From: Eudorina sp. 2006-703-Eu-15
Lineage: Eukaryota; Chlorophyta; Chlorophyceae; Chlamydomonadales; Volvocaceae
Assembly (NCBI GenBank): GCA_003117195.1
Contig: BDSI01000131.1
Location: 276,569 to 340,568 of the forward strand
Length of the DNA stretch: 64,000 nt
Direction of reading: 5' to 3'
In this document: piece by piece, positions 34,715 to 46,700 of the stretch
Layout: each line of letters begins with the position of its first letter
Numbering within the stretch: position 1 is the first letter of the stretch
Position numbers and translations under genes: made by a program
Notes under the pieces: generated by a model
Seen by the model: the letters and a program-made list of their open reading frames with translations, nothing else
The model's database searches: none
Told to the model about the DNA's origin: nothing

Positions 34715-34796
34715 GTCGCTGTAGTATAGTGGTCAGTATCCCCTCCTGTCAATGATAAGAACGCGGGAGACCGGGGTTCGATTCCCCGCAGCGGCG
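34715..34796 (+). tRNA. tRNA-Asp(GTC) with intron, degenerate
   Basis: Intron present. The anticodon stem 5' strand is CCCTC against GCGGG, leaving one mismatch. Confidence 0.75.
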
Positions 34797-34870
34797 AATC
34801 ATGGACTATGTTTGCCATGCATGATGGAACAAAAATTATAGTACAATTGCCTATAATATGTTATAAGAAT

Positions 34871-34941
34871 TGCACCAGCCGAGAATCGAACTCGGGTCTG
34901 GTCCGTGGCAAGGACCTATGCTACCACTATACCACTGGTGC
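34871..34941 (-). tRNA. tRNA-Gly(GCC)
   Basis: Fully paired copy, anticodon loop TTGCCAC. Confidence 0.92.
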
Positions 34942-35466
34942 TGCATGGATGTACCCGGTGATCCTCATATCATTGCTCATCAAACTGAACAACGCTATGG
35001 GTACACCTTGACTAATCAACAGGGCGGTACGGTAGATCCCGTTCCGTCATCAATCAAAACATCCGGCATTGATGACACATGCCGGGTGAGTACAGTTCAA
35101 TGTCTACTTGTAAATATTGTTTATCTCAGCATGCATTGATTGGTCCAAAATTCAAACAAGTATCAGCAAACAGGGATTTTGTAAATCCGTATTTACTCTT
35201 CACACATCCTTAGGTGTCCTTTATCTAAGGACAAACTCATAGCTACCGCTGAACCATTAGTAGACTTTATTAGGGTTGTGAATTCATGTGCAAGACATCC
35301 TCTGGGCTGTAAGTGATGTGAGCATCTCAAACCGTAAATCGTTAGTTATACGTAGCTACAGTAGTTTTGGCTTCGATCACTACTGTACACATCCAAGTTA
35401 CATTTCTAATTTGACCCACACACTTGGCCAAGGCTGTGGTCAACATCAAAGCGTCAGCTATTGGCC

Positions 35467-35714
35467 GGGTTTCACCGCCCTAATACGATGAGGGAGGCGA
35501 TTGCCTGGGATCCGGCTCGTTTGGCAAAGATGTTGGAGCGCATGTGGGCTCACCGTAATTCTATCGTGCCCTTTGGGCGCTAGTCTCGTCGACTCCTGTT
35601 AATGCGGTATTGCAAACCAGTGCTTTTGGGCGTTTTGTTTGCCCTTGGGCCTCCGGCTCGTATGGGTATGTGCAGGTATGGGGTTACGCACCCCCAACCA
35701 TGTAAAACACACAC
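35467..35714 (+). other. Insertion within unit g with a coding-like fragment
   Basis: About 248 bp unlike any other part of the window. From about 35475 one frame reads MREAIAWDPARLAKMLERM and stops about 12 codons later, resembling the C-terminus of a protein. The remainder looks non-coding. Possibly the 3' tip of another mobile element; family unknown. Confidence 0.4.
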
Positions 35715-35733
35715 ACCACTATACCACTGGTGC
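35715..35733 (-). pseudogene. tRNA-Gly 5' fragment
   Basis: Only the first 18-19 nt of tRNA-Gly (GCACCAGTGGTATAGTGG) remain. The break marks the edge of the second partial unit g. Confidence 0.8.
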
Positions 35734-37238
35734 TGCATGGATCCAATTGGTGATCCTCATATCATTGCTCATCAAACTGAACAACGCTATGGGTACACCT
35801 TGACTAATCAACAGGGCGGTACGGTAGATCCCATTCCGTCATCAATCAAAACATCCGGCATTGATGACACATGCCGGGTGAGTACAGTTCAATGTCTACT
35901 TGTAAATATTGTTTATCTCAGCATGCATTGATTGGTCCAAAATTCAAACATGTATCAGCAAACAGGGAATTTGTAAATCCGTATTTACACTTCACACATC
36001 CTTAGGTGTCCTTTATCTAAGGACAAACTCATACCTACCGCTGAACCATTAGTAGACTTTATTAGGGTTGTGAATTCATGTGCAAGACATCCTCTGGGCT
36101 GTAAGTGATGTGAGCATCTCAAACCGTAAATCGTTAGTTATACGTAGCTACAGTAGTTTTGGCTTCGATCACTACTGTACACATCCAAGTTACATTTCTA
36201 ATTTGACCCACACACTTGGCCAAGGCTGTGGTCAACATCCAAGCGTCAGCTATTGGCCACTCAGCCATGGGCCACATCTGGCATGGCACACAGTAGAATT
36301 CGGGTGCCTGAAGGGCAAAACTTATGTGGTCGCCTAATGTGTTGACAAGCTACGTACTTACAACAACATCGAGTTTGGTACTCTATCGGCTGACTTCCGC
36401 TTTTGCTGTAACGAGCTGACGGCAAGATGCACCACAAATTTTGGCGAAGGAAGCGGCCTGACGATGGACCATTTACACTGCAGAGAGCACCCACACCAGC
36501 AAAAAGCAAAGAAACAAGCGACACGTGTCGCCGCGCGCCCAGCCAGAAAACGAAGTCAGCGCCCCAGCAGGGCGCACCAGGACGGCAACCCAACGGCACA
36601 GCCAAGAGCGAACGCCGCACCAAGACCGGCGAACAAGGCAAACGAAATCGAGCGGCGCGCGACGACGAGCGAGCGAGCACAGACAGCCACGACCCGACGC
36701 AGCAGCCACCCGGCCAAGAACACCCCAGAACAGCCCCCCGGCGCCAACTGCCAACGCGGGCAGGGGGAAAACCGCCCCATGCTTCCCGAAACGGAAAAAC
36801 CCAGCCAGGGCAAGCGCGGCGGGAAAAAATGGGAACAGGAGCCACAAGCCAAAAAACCCCACCGCCGCCCCGGCCAGCAACAGTGACCCGCAAGAAGCGG
36901 CCACTCTACCAACACACCCCCAACCCGGCGGAGGGCTGGCCCCTTGCCGCCTATCTATGGCCCCGTGGGGCGGATGGCTGTTCCCGGTCCGCCAGCACGG
37001 CCGTCTTTCCGACAGACCCCGCTCTTGCGGCCCCCCCCCCCCCACCCCATCCCCCCTGCGTCCTCCCAAGAAAAAACCCCGTCACGGGCGCCGCCCAGTG
37101 TCGGGCCCGGTTACCGGCCTTCACGGCCGCCGCTGCCAGCCGCCGCCAGCACTGAGGAGGATGGTGACCATGGGCGGGGAGAACGAGCCAGGGGAGGCTC
37201 GGGCAACAAAGGGATGGAAAGTGGTCACTCACAGTGAT
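35716..37238 (+). repeat. tRNA repeat unit g, right part (second partial copy)
   Basis: Restarts inside a tRNA-Gly and repeats about 0.5 kb of spacer already present in the left part, then runs through the GC-rich block to the junction palindrome. The duplicated spacer means this is a second truncated copy, not a continuation of the same one. Confidence 0.8.
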
Positions 37239-38109
37239 GTGAGTGCTCTCTACTGTGAACAGCAGAATGCCTGAAACAGGAGAGAGTGCGAAACATATCG
37301 CTTCAGTCAGCCGTACTATGCCGTACCAAACCTTGCTCAGTTCCTACGATCACTACGTTCCTTCGGAACTAAGCTATTGGCAAAAACGAATAGGGGAGGT
37401 GTGTACATGGAGTGCAGACACTACTACAGCTCCGGACGGCTACACATGGATTTTGCACCCCAAAGATCTGGAGTGTCATATTCACCTAAAGGGATGGTAA
37501 ATCCAGTATGAACGGAGGAAGGACGGAGGATGGGTGCACAGTCCATGGTAGGGGTTGATGAGGTGAGGCTCCATTGAGCTTTCTTGGCCGGTTAGAACAC
37601 CCGGTCGGGGTACGGGTCCACCATGTAACGGCTACAAAGTATGTACACTGTGAGAAGCTCAAATTGCAGCCCGTTTGGGGGCGGTCACAGTGAAATTACA
37701 GCAGACTGTAAACCTTTCAACTGAAAACTGTCATGTCTCAACCCTTATCTTGATGGTAGACTTGTTACATAATTTATTACACTCAGGGCACAGTAACCTA
37801 TGTCACCAGGGTGGTGGAGGGCTCTGGAAATTACTGGAATGCAGAATCCACAGAACCATGGTACAACATAGTGCCAATTAGCTCCATGCTTCAAAACCGA
37901 AGTGATGACAGAGCCGAAGTTGCTTGGTGCACCCATTGAAAGACTGCACTTTGTGTCCTGTGTCCTCAACTGTTTTCATGAATCAATGAATAAGAGCAAC
38001 ATGGATTGGCAATAACTTCCTGTGGACAAGTAACAAATGCATAGTGAAACATCGGACGCGACGGGACTGCGACGTGTCGCAATCATTACCTGACCGCTGA
38101 ACAATTGGT

Positions 38110-38182
38110 GGGCCTATGGCATAATGGATAAAGCGCCGGTCTACGGAACCGGAGATTCCCGATTCGATGCCTGGTAGGCTCG
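38110..38182 (+). tRNA. tRNA-Arg(ACG), degenerate
   Basis: Full 73-nt length with acceptor GGGCCTA/TAGGCTC and loop CTACGGA. The T stem reads CCCGA/CCTGG with two mismatches, so it is probably inactive. Confidence 0.7.
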
Positions 38183-38511
38183 GACGGAGGGGTCCTGTCC
38201 TCACCACAAATACATTGATACCTGAGAGTGATGCAATCGGAACTGGGGAACAGACGGACATAATCAAGTATGTCGATTACATCTGCAAGTCCAATTCAAA
38301 TATGGAGGAGATGATGAGGCAGGCGTTAGAGCAGAACCTGACCAAAACCTAAACAAAGTAGATGTGTGCTTGTGCAAACCCCTAAAACCCCAATCATGCA
38401 CCTCAACATAGGATATAAAGTGTGCCTTGTTACATGAGTGAATGTCATGTATCGTTATACCCACACACGTATAAAACTTGATATACATATGTAACACAAT
38501 TAAACACTCTT

Positions 38512-38584
38512 CGCCCAATGTGGGGCTCGAACCCACGACCACAAGGTTAAGAGCCTTGCGCTCTACCGACTGAGCTAACCGGGC
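38512..38584 (-). tRNA. tRNA-Lys(CTT)
   Basis: All stems intact; one T-loop change relative to 9568. Confidence 0.93.
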
Positions 38585-38686
38585 TTGACTGTAAGGGAGA
38601 AGTTCCAAAACTGATAGGTAACAACCGCACGAGTCATCTTAGTGTTTGTAATAGGTGGCCGAGATGTCAGGTGTATGCATTGCAGA

Positions 38687-38758
38687 GTCCTCATCGTATA
38701 GTGGTTAGTACATCACGTTGTGGCCGTGAAGACCCCGGCTCGAATCCGGGTGAGAACA
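38687..38758 (+). tRNA. tRNA-His(GTG), acceptor mismatch
   Basis: 3' acceptor strand reads TGAGAAC, one mismatch against GTCCTCA. Otherwise normal. Confidence 0.82.
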
Positions 38759-38918
38759 TACGTTACCCGTATGGCAGTGAAAGTAACTGCAATGTCCAGG
38801 TTATCGTTCCATACGGAAACTGCGTAGCTGCAACTGGAATGCAACCTCACATATGCGTGCATGAGTGTTCAAAAGTATTCGAGCATTGAATATGGTGTTG
38901 ATATTTTATGTTATCTTG

Positions 38919-38990
38919 TTCGCTATAGTCTAGGCGGTTAGGATACGAAATTCTCACTCTCGAGACCCGGGTTCGAGTCCCGGTAGCGAA
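38919..38990 (+). tRNA. tRNA-Glu(CTC), anticodon-stem mismatch
   Basis: Anticodon stem 5' strand CGAAA against TCTCG leaves one A-C mismatch. Acceptor and T arm intact. Confidence 0.8.
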
Positions 38991-39010
38991 AGTATAGATT
39001 GATGAGCATT

Positions 39011-39092
39011 GTCGCTGTAGTATAGTGGTCAGTATCCCCGCCTGTCAATGATAAGAACGCGGGAGGCCGGGGTTCGATTCCCCGCAGCGGCG
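39011..39092 (+). tRNA. tRNA-Asp(GTC) with intron
   Basis: Intact. This unit has only one Glu-Asp pair. Confidence 0.93.
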
Positions 39093-39166
39093 AACCATGG
39101 ACTAAGTTTTCCATGCATGAAGGAACAAAAAATATAGTAAAATTGCCTATAATATGTTATAAGAAT

Positions 39167-39237
39167 TGCACCAGCCGAGAATCGAACTCGGGTCTGGTCC
39201 GTGGCAAGGACCTATGCTACCACTATACCACTGGTGC
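39167..39237 (-). tRNA. tRNA-Gly(GCC)
   Basis: Fully paired copy. Confidence 0.92.
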
Positions 39238-40702
39238 TGCATGGATGTACCCGGTGATCCTCATATCATTGCTCATCAAACTGAACAACGCTATGGGTAC
39301 ACCTTGACTAATCAACAGGGCGGTACGGTAGATCCCGTTCCGTCATCAATCAAAACATCCGGCATTGATGACACATGACGGGTGAGTACAGTTCAATGTC
39401 TACTTGTAAATATTGTTTATCTCAGCATGCATTGATTGGTCCAAAATTCAAACAAGTATCAGCAAACAGGGATTTTGTAAATCCGTATTTACACTTCACA
39501 CATCCTTGGTGTCCTTTATCTAAGGACAAACTCATAGCTACCGCTGAACCATTAATAGACTTTATTAGGGGTGTGAATTCATGTGCAAGACATCCTCTGG
39601 GCTGTAAGTGATGTGAGCATCTCAAACCGTAAATCGTTAGTTATACGTAGCTACAGTAGTTTTGGCTTCGATTACTACTGTACACATCCAAATTACATTT
39701 CTAATTTGACCCACACACTTGGCCAAGGCTGTGGTCAACATCCAAGCGTCAGCTATTGGCCACTCAGCCATGGGCCACATCTGGCATGGCACATAGTAGA
39801 ATTCGGGTGCATGAAGGGCAAAACTTATGTGGTCGCCTCATGTGTTGACAAGCTACGTACTTACAACAACATCGAGTTTGGTACTCTATCGGCTGACTTC
39901 TGCTTTTGCTGTAACGAGCTGACGGCAAGATGCACCACACATTTTGGCGAAGGAAGCGGCCTGACGATGGACCATTTACACTGCAGAGAGCACCCACACC
40001 AGCAAAAAGCAAAGAAACAAGCGACACGTGTCGCCGCGCGCCCAGCCAGAAAACGAAGTCAGCGCCCCAGCAGGGCGCACCAGGACGGCAACCCAACGGC
40101 ACCGCCAAGAGTGAACGCCGCACCAAGACCGGCGAACAAGGCAAACGAAATCGAGCGGCGCGCGACGACGAGCGAGCGAGCCACGACCCGACGCAGCCAC
40201 CCGGCCAAGAACACCCCAGAACAGCCCCCGGCGCCAACCGCCAACGCGGGCAGGGGGAAAACCGCCCCATGCTTCCCGAAACGGAAAAACCCAGCCAGGG
40301 CAAGCGCGGCGGGAAAACGGGAACAGGAGCCACAAGCCAAAAAACCCCACCGCCCCCCGGCCAGCAACAGTGACCCGCAAGAAGCGGCCACTCTACCAAC
40401 ACAACCCCAACCCGGCGGAGGGCTGGCCCCTTGCCGCCTATGGCCCCGTGGGGCGGATGGCTGTTCCCGGTCCGCCAGCACAGCCGTCTTTCCGACAGAC
40501 CCCGCTCTTGCGCACCCCCCCTGCGTCCTCCCAAGAAAAACCCCGTCACGGGCGCCGCCCAGTGTCGGGCCCGGTTACCGGCCTTCACGGCCGCCGCTGC
40601 CAGCCGCCGCCAGCACTGAGGAGGATGGTGACCATGGGCGGGGAGAACGAGCCAGGGGAGGCTCGGGCAACAAAGGGATGGAAAGTGGTCACTCACAGTG
40701 AT

Positions 40703-41942
40703 GTGAGTGCTCTCTACTGTGAACAGCAGAATGCCTGAAACAGGAGAGAGTGCGAAACATATCGCTTCAGTCAGCCGTACTATGCCGTACCAAACCTTGC
40801 TCAGTTCCTACGATCACTACATTCCTTCGGAACTAAGCTATTGGCAAAAAACGAATAGGGGAGGTGTGTACATGGAGTGCAGACACTACTACAGCTCCGG
40901 ACGGCTACACATGCATTTTGCACCCCAAAGATCTGGAGTATCATATTCACCTAAAGGGATGGTAAATCCAGTATGAACGGAGGAAGGACGGAGGATGGGT
41001 GCACAGTCCATGGTAGGGGTTGATGAGGTGAGGCTCCTAAGAGCTTTCTTGGCCGGTTAGAACACCCGGTCGGGGTACGGGTCCACCATGTAACGGCTAC
41101 AAAGTATGTACACTGTGAGAAGCTCAAATTGCAGCCCGTTTGGGGGCGGTCACAGTGAAATTACAGCAGACTGTAAACCTTTCAACTGAAAACTGTCATG
41201 TCTCAACCCCTATCTTGATGGTAGACTTGTTACATAATTTACACCCAGGGCACAGTAACCTATGTCACCAGGGTGGTGGAGGGCTCTGGAAATTACTGGA
41301 ATGCAGAATCCACTGAACCATGGTACAACATAGTGCCAATTAGCTCCATGCTTCAAAACCGAAGTGATGACAGAGCCGAAGTTGCTTGGTGCACCCATTG
41401 ATAGACTGCACTTTGTGTCCTGTGTCCTCAACTGTTTTCATGAATCAATGAATAAGAGCAACATGGATTGGCAATAACTTCCTGTGAACAAGTAACAAAT
41501 GCATAGTGAAACATCGGATGCGACGGGACTGCGACGTGTGGCAATCATTACCTGACTGCTGAACAATAGGTGGGCCTATGGCTTAATGGATAAAGCGCCG
41601 GTCTACGGAACCGGAGATTCCAGGTTCGATCCCTGGTAGGCTCGGACGGAGGGGTTCTGTCCTCACCACAAATACATTGATACCTGAGAGTGATGCAATC
41701 GGAACTGGGGAACAGACGGACATAATCAAGTATGTCGATTACATCTGCAAGTCCAATGCAAATATGGAGGAGATGATGAGGCAGGCGTTAGAGCAGAACC
41801 TGACCAAAACCTAAACAAAGTAGATGTGTGCTTGTGCAAACCCCTAAAACCCCAATCATGCACCTCAACATAGGATATAAAGTGTGCCTTGTTACATGAG
41901 TGAATGTCATGTATCGTTATACCCACACACGTATAAAACTTG
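40703..41942 (+). repeat. tRNA repeat unit i (5' part, cut by gypsy copy 2)
   Basis: Contains the best-preserved tRNA-Arg. The unit stops at CGTATAAAACTTGA, about 35 bp before the Lys gene would begin, and changes directly to gypsy leader sequence. Confidence 0.82.
41572..41644 (+). tRNA. tRNA-Arg(ACG)
   Basis: The only fully paired Arg gene here: GGGCCTA/TAGGCTC, CCGGT-CTACGGA-ACCGG, CCAGGTTCGATCCCTGG. It shows what the truncated copies have lost. Confidence 0.94.
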
Positions 41943-41954
41943 ACCTTGACTTCA

Positions 41955-42241
41955 ATGGCGACTCCTTCCCGTTTCTCTGTTTACTCGCCAAACACCAACG
42001 CCGCCATTGCTCGCGTTGCTGGTGCAGGTCTGTAAATTATTCTGCTTTATTCTGTCTGTTGGGTCGACTTCCTGCGCTCACCTGCTGTAGCATCGCAGAG
42101 TCAACTCCCGGTGAATATCCGATCCGGCTGCGGATTACTGTGGCTGCACCGGAGCATCCTTCGCCAACGACTGTTCTGAACAACGCTTCGCCGACGACCC
42201 TCGTTCGGTTGTTGTCTGTCAAGTTCGGTGAGCAATCGTGA
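41955..42241 (+). CDS. Gypsy copy 2 spliced leader ORF (ORF0)
   Basis: Exons 41955-42027 and 42099-42241 (donor CAG|GTCTGT, acceptor ATCGCAG) join in phase 1 to give 71 aa. Without splicing the reading stops right after the donor. The pattern matches copy 1 (MAT, YSPN, AGAES, PGEYPIRL, ITV, LVR, VKFG) although DNA identity in the intron is low. The stop lies 43 bp before the gag ATG. Confidence 0.6.
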
Positions 42242-42284
42242 GATTGTTCTCTGTTACTGAACTCTGTTTCTGTTTCTGTCCGTC

Positions 42285-43705
42285 ATGGCGAACCTGGTCA
42301 ATGAATGGAATGCTGATGGTGACGCCGTTCTGGTGAATCCTCCTGCGCCCGCTGCTGTTGCGGACCCTGCTCCTGAACCTGCGGTTGTGGAACACGCTCC
42401 GGCTCCTCCTGCTGTTGCTCAACAGTTGCCTGCTGTGAACCTGAGCTCCGCTGCCGCAGTCCCTGTCATCGACTTGGCATCGGATCCCTTTGCTGACTTC
42501 GATCTGGATGTGCTGCGCGCTCTGTTTCGCCGCTCTCCTGCTTTGCGCGGCGCTGTCTCTGACGAACACTCTGACCTGCTGCGGTATCTGCCCCACCACG
42601 CTGTTGTGTCCTCCGGCGCTGGCCGTGCAGGCGTGGCTGTCCCCTCGGCTCCTGTGGCCGCTGCGCCTGCTGGGGCATCTGCCGACAACGCCTCGTTCGC
42701 TGAGGTAATCAAGCTGTCCGTGCCCGCGCCCAAGTTGCAGATTTCGACGGACCCGAAGAGCTGCGCTTCCGCACCGCCTGCCGTTGCCGCTGCTACTCGT
42801 GCCTTCGTCCGCGACGTCAAGCGCTACTTCACGCTGGTCAAGGGCGGTCACGATGACGGTTTGCGATGCCTGTACTTGGGTCAGGCGCTGGGGGCGCGGC
42901 TAAGTCGTTCCACGACGAGTGGACCCTGTCCACCCCGTCGTACACGTCTGATCAGCTGTTGCTTGCCTTGCTGAAGCGCTTTGCACCTCAGATTCAGCCG
43001 CGTGTCACTGAGGCCCACAATAAGCTTGCCACCCGCCAGTTTATCATGCGCCCTAAGGAGACTGTCCCTGCCTATCAGTCTCGGTTCGAGGCGTTGATGA
43101 CTGCCATCCCTGACGCCACCGAGTCTGAGCGCATGTTCTGGTTCCACGCTGGCCTGCCTGATGACCTGATGCACGCCTGCGTGACTGATGAGCGCGGTGC
43201 CCCATTCCGCACCTACTCTGACTTGGTGCAATACGCTATTGGCAAGGAGGCTCAAGCTTTTGCCCTCAAACGTGTTCACTCGCTGCGCCTGAACTCTGTT
43301 GCCATGCAGGAGGATGTTGACCCGGCGGCCTCGGGACCCAGCAACGGCCGGCGTGCGCGCGCTCCGACGGCGTCTGCACCCGCCGCCACCGCCGCCGCTG
43401 CTGGCGCTTCTCCCCGGCCTGTCGTCGCCGCCGCGGCTCCTGCCCCGCGTGCGGCGCCTGCCGTCGCTGCTGCCGCCCGGTCGACACCCTCCGACAAGAC
43501 GTACTCGGCTGCTCAGCTCGCTGAGAAGACCAAGTTTGGTTGCTCCTTCAAGGAGTATCTCCGTCGGATGGAAGACCGGCTTTGCCTGCGCTGCTGCTCC
43601 GACGCCCACCGCGTGAACCATTGCCCAATCTGGCGGGCCGAGCACCCCGAGCTGTTCGTCGACGGCACCCCGCCGCCCAAGAAGAAGGCCCGGCGCAACG
43701 TTTAG
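42285..43705 (+). pseudogene. Gypsy copy 2 Gag with one-base frame break
   Basis: Same layout as copy 1 Gag, but the frame opening at 42285 is lost at about 42893, where GCGCTGGGGGCGCGG has five Gs after CT and six would restore frame (GQALG continuing into GAAKSFHDEW). The second half runs 42866-43705 and contains YQSRFEALMTAI, MFWFHAGLPDDLM and the CCHC knuckle CLRCCSDAHRVNHC. The lesion is in a G homopolymer and could be a sequence error. Confidence 0.85.
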
Positions 43706-43762
43706 GTTGTTGCCCAGGGTGGTTCTGAGGGACTGCCCCCTGGGTGTTCTGCTGATGCTGCT

Positions 43763-46700
43763 GTGGTTGGCTGCGCTGTCGGTGTTGGCGGTTCTGTTGG
43801 CTCTGTTGCCGGTGTTTCTGTGGCTGCTGTGCCAGACACTGTTGCTTGCCGTCGCCGTGCCGTACGCGCTTTGACGCCGTCCGCGCTTGCTGAACTCGAA
43901 CTTGCTGTGGGCCGCCGTTTCAGCTTCGATGCGCACACTGCGCGCGCGGGGTTTGATTCGGTCTGTAACCTGGGTCTGCCGTGCTGTCGGCCGCTGTCAT
44001 CTGTCGACCTGGGTGGTCACACGGTTCTGTTTGTCCCTTCATCCATGCGTGAGATGCAGACTCAGCTGGCACATTACCGTTCGTGCAAGCAGCTGCGTCC
44101 TGACACCTCTGCCTGTCTGCTTTTGCCTACGCACTTGTCTCGTCGCGCCTCTCGTCACCTGGTCGGTATGGCTCAGATACGACGCTTCGACAAGGGTGCT
44201 GGTCTGTTCAACGGGTTGGACTTGTCTGGGGCTGTGGTTGCCTTGCCTTCGCTGCCGTACTCGGTCGATGTCTGGTACGACCCACCTCGGCCTGTCTCCA
44301 CTCCTGCTGCCCCTTTCTTGTCAACCCTCTGTTCGCCAGTTGCTGCTTCCCTCTCAGGAGCCGACCTGCCTCGCGTCGCCCTGTCCTCCGCTGGCGTTCC
44401 TCTGCCGACGCTGGTGGACTCCGGCGCCAGTCACGACTTCGTGTCTGAGGCTACTGTACGGCAACTTGGTCTGCCGATCCGCCCTAGTGCCTGGTCACAC
44501 GTCACCCTCGCTGATGGAAGTAAGAGCGCGTTGCTTGGGCAGGTGACTTTGCGTGCCTCTGCTGGCCCGCTGCGGTTGCAACTTCAACCGTATGTCTTGC
44601 CTGACCTGACCAGCGTCGCGTCTCTTATCTTGGGGTCTGGGTCTCTGCACTTGCACGGTGCTGCTTTGGATTACGGTTCACGTACTTTGCGTCTGCGCAA
44701 GGGCCGTTTATCGTACCGCGTGCCGTTGCTTGCCCCTGCTGTACGTGAGGGGGGCGAGGGCGCTGATGGCTCTGCGCCTGCTGCACCTCACGTTAATTTT
44801 GCGCTTGCTGCTATGTGTTCTCGCACTGAGCCTGAACCCGTTGGGCGCAAAGCTGCCACTCGCCTGCTTCGTAAGGGTGCCCATGCCTTGCTTGTTCGAC
44901 CGAAACTATACCTGAACTCGGCCGTACCGCAACCTGATGCTAAGGACCCTGACGTTGAGGCCCTGTTGGAGGAATATGCAGATCTCTTCAAGGAGATCCC
45001 TGGCCTGCCTCCTATGCGACCTGTCGATCACACCATTCCTCTGGTACCTGGTACGGCGCCTGTGTCCCGTCCTATGTACCGCCTGAGCCCTCTGGAGCTC
45101 GACGAGGTAAAACGGCAAGCGACTGACTTGCTGGCTAAGGGCATGATCCGTCCGAGCACCTCGCCGTACTCTGCTCCTATTCTGTTCGTGGGTAAGAAGG
45201 ATGGTGGTCTGCGCATGTGCATTGACTATAGGGGTCTGAATGCGGTCACTGTTAAGAACCGTTACCCCCTGCCGCGCGTAGACGATCTGTTGGACAAACT
45301 GAGGGGTTCTGCTTACTTTAGCTCTATTGACCTGCAGCAGGGCTACAATCAGATTCGGATTGCTGAGTCCGACATCCCAAAGTCTGCTTTTCGTACACCC
45401 TTTGGTCATTACGAGTATACTGTCCTGTCCTTTGGTTTGGTGAACACCCCTGCCACCTTCCAAGCTGTTATGAATCGCATCTTCAGGCCCTTCCTGGATC
45501 GGTTCGTCGTCTGTTACCTGGACGACATCCTGATATTCTCCAAGACCCGCGAGGAGCACCTGCAGCACCTCCGCCAGGTCTTCGAGGTTCTGAGGCGTGA
45601 GCAGCTGTACGCGAAACGGTCGAAGTGCCACTGGGCGCTCCCGCAGGTCGAGTATCTGGGGCATGTCGTCTCTGCTGATGGCATTCGAATGGACCCCCGC
45701 AAGTCTGCCGCGGTCCGTGACTGGCCCACTCCGACCAACCTGCCGGACCTGCGTAAGTTTTTGGGTCTGACCAACTACTTTCGTAAGTTCATTTCGCGCT
45801 ACTCTGTGATAGCTGCACCTCTGACCAATCTGACGCGTAAGGGTGCGTTTCTGTCGCCTGCTGCTTGGACTCCTGAGTGCCAACAGGCGTTTGATGAACT
45901 GAAGCGTGCTGTCTGTGATGATGTACTTCTGCGGTTCCCTGATTACTCCCTGCCTTTCCGTATTGAGGTCATATCTGATGCCTCGCTGTACGGCACCGGC
46001 GCTGTCCTGTTACAGGAGGGGAGACCTGTTGCTTTCACCAGTCAGAAGTTTACGGGTGCTGAAACTCGTTACACTACTGGGGAGCAGGAACTGCTTGCTG
46101 TCATCCACGCTCTGAAAGAATGGCGGTGTTACCTTGAGGGTCGCCCCTTCACTCTGAAAACTGACCACAAGCCCCTTACGTTCCTGCAAGGTGTGCCCAC
46201 TCTGAACCGTCGTCAAGCCCGGTGGCTTGAGTACATGGCGCGTTTTGACTACACCTGGGAGTATCTGTCTGGTTCGATGAACATTGCTGATGCTCTCAGC
46301 CGGCACCCTAACCTGCACGCCACAATCCTGTCTGTGACGACTCGCAGTTCTGCTCGCAAGGCTGCGGCTGTTGACCCCGTTCCGGCCGCCCCTGCGCCTG
46401 TTCGTGCGCGTACGCCTGCTGACCCCGTCGCTGCCGTACCTGCCACCGCACCTGCGGCCGCTGAGGCGCCCGCAACTGATCTTTTTGCCCGTCTGCGTGC
46501 CTTGTACCGTACTGATCCGTACTTCGCTGATACTGCTAACACAGCAGCGCTCACCTGTGAGCGTGGCGTCTGGTACCGCTCCCTCCCTGATCGCAAGCAG
46601 ATTGTCATTCCGAATGACGACGAGCTGCGTCGTGAGCTGCTGTCGAAGTACCATGACGGTCCCTTGGCTGGGCATCCTGGCTGCAGTCGTCTGATTGACT

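Larger units (their letters stand above)
34148..35466 (+). repeat. tRNA repeat unit g, left part
   Basis: Unit sequence resumes at CTTGATATACATATG, after the LINE and the hairpin element. It carries Lys (minus), His, Glu, Asp and Gly (minus) and breaks off inside the AT-rich spacer at TATTGGCC. The roughly 140 bp that lie between GTTAGAG and this point in unit c are absent. Confidence 0.82.
37239..40702 (+). repeat. tRNA repeat unit h (long form, 3464 bp)
   Basis: Long-form unit with a full-length tRNA-Arg region. It keeps about 110 bp after the Arg T-loop that units b-f have lost, and lacks the extra Glu/Asp pair. It has diverged more than c and d: several stems carry mismatches. Order: Arg, Lys (minus), His, Glu, Asp, Gly (minus). 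Confidence 0.83.
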
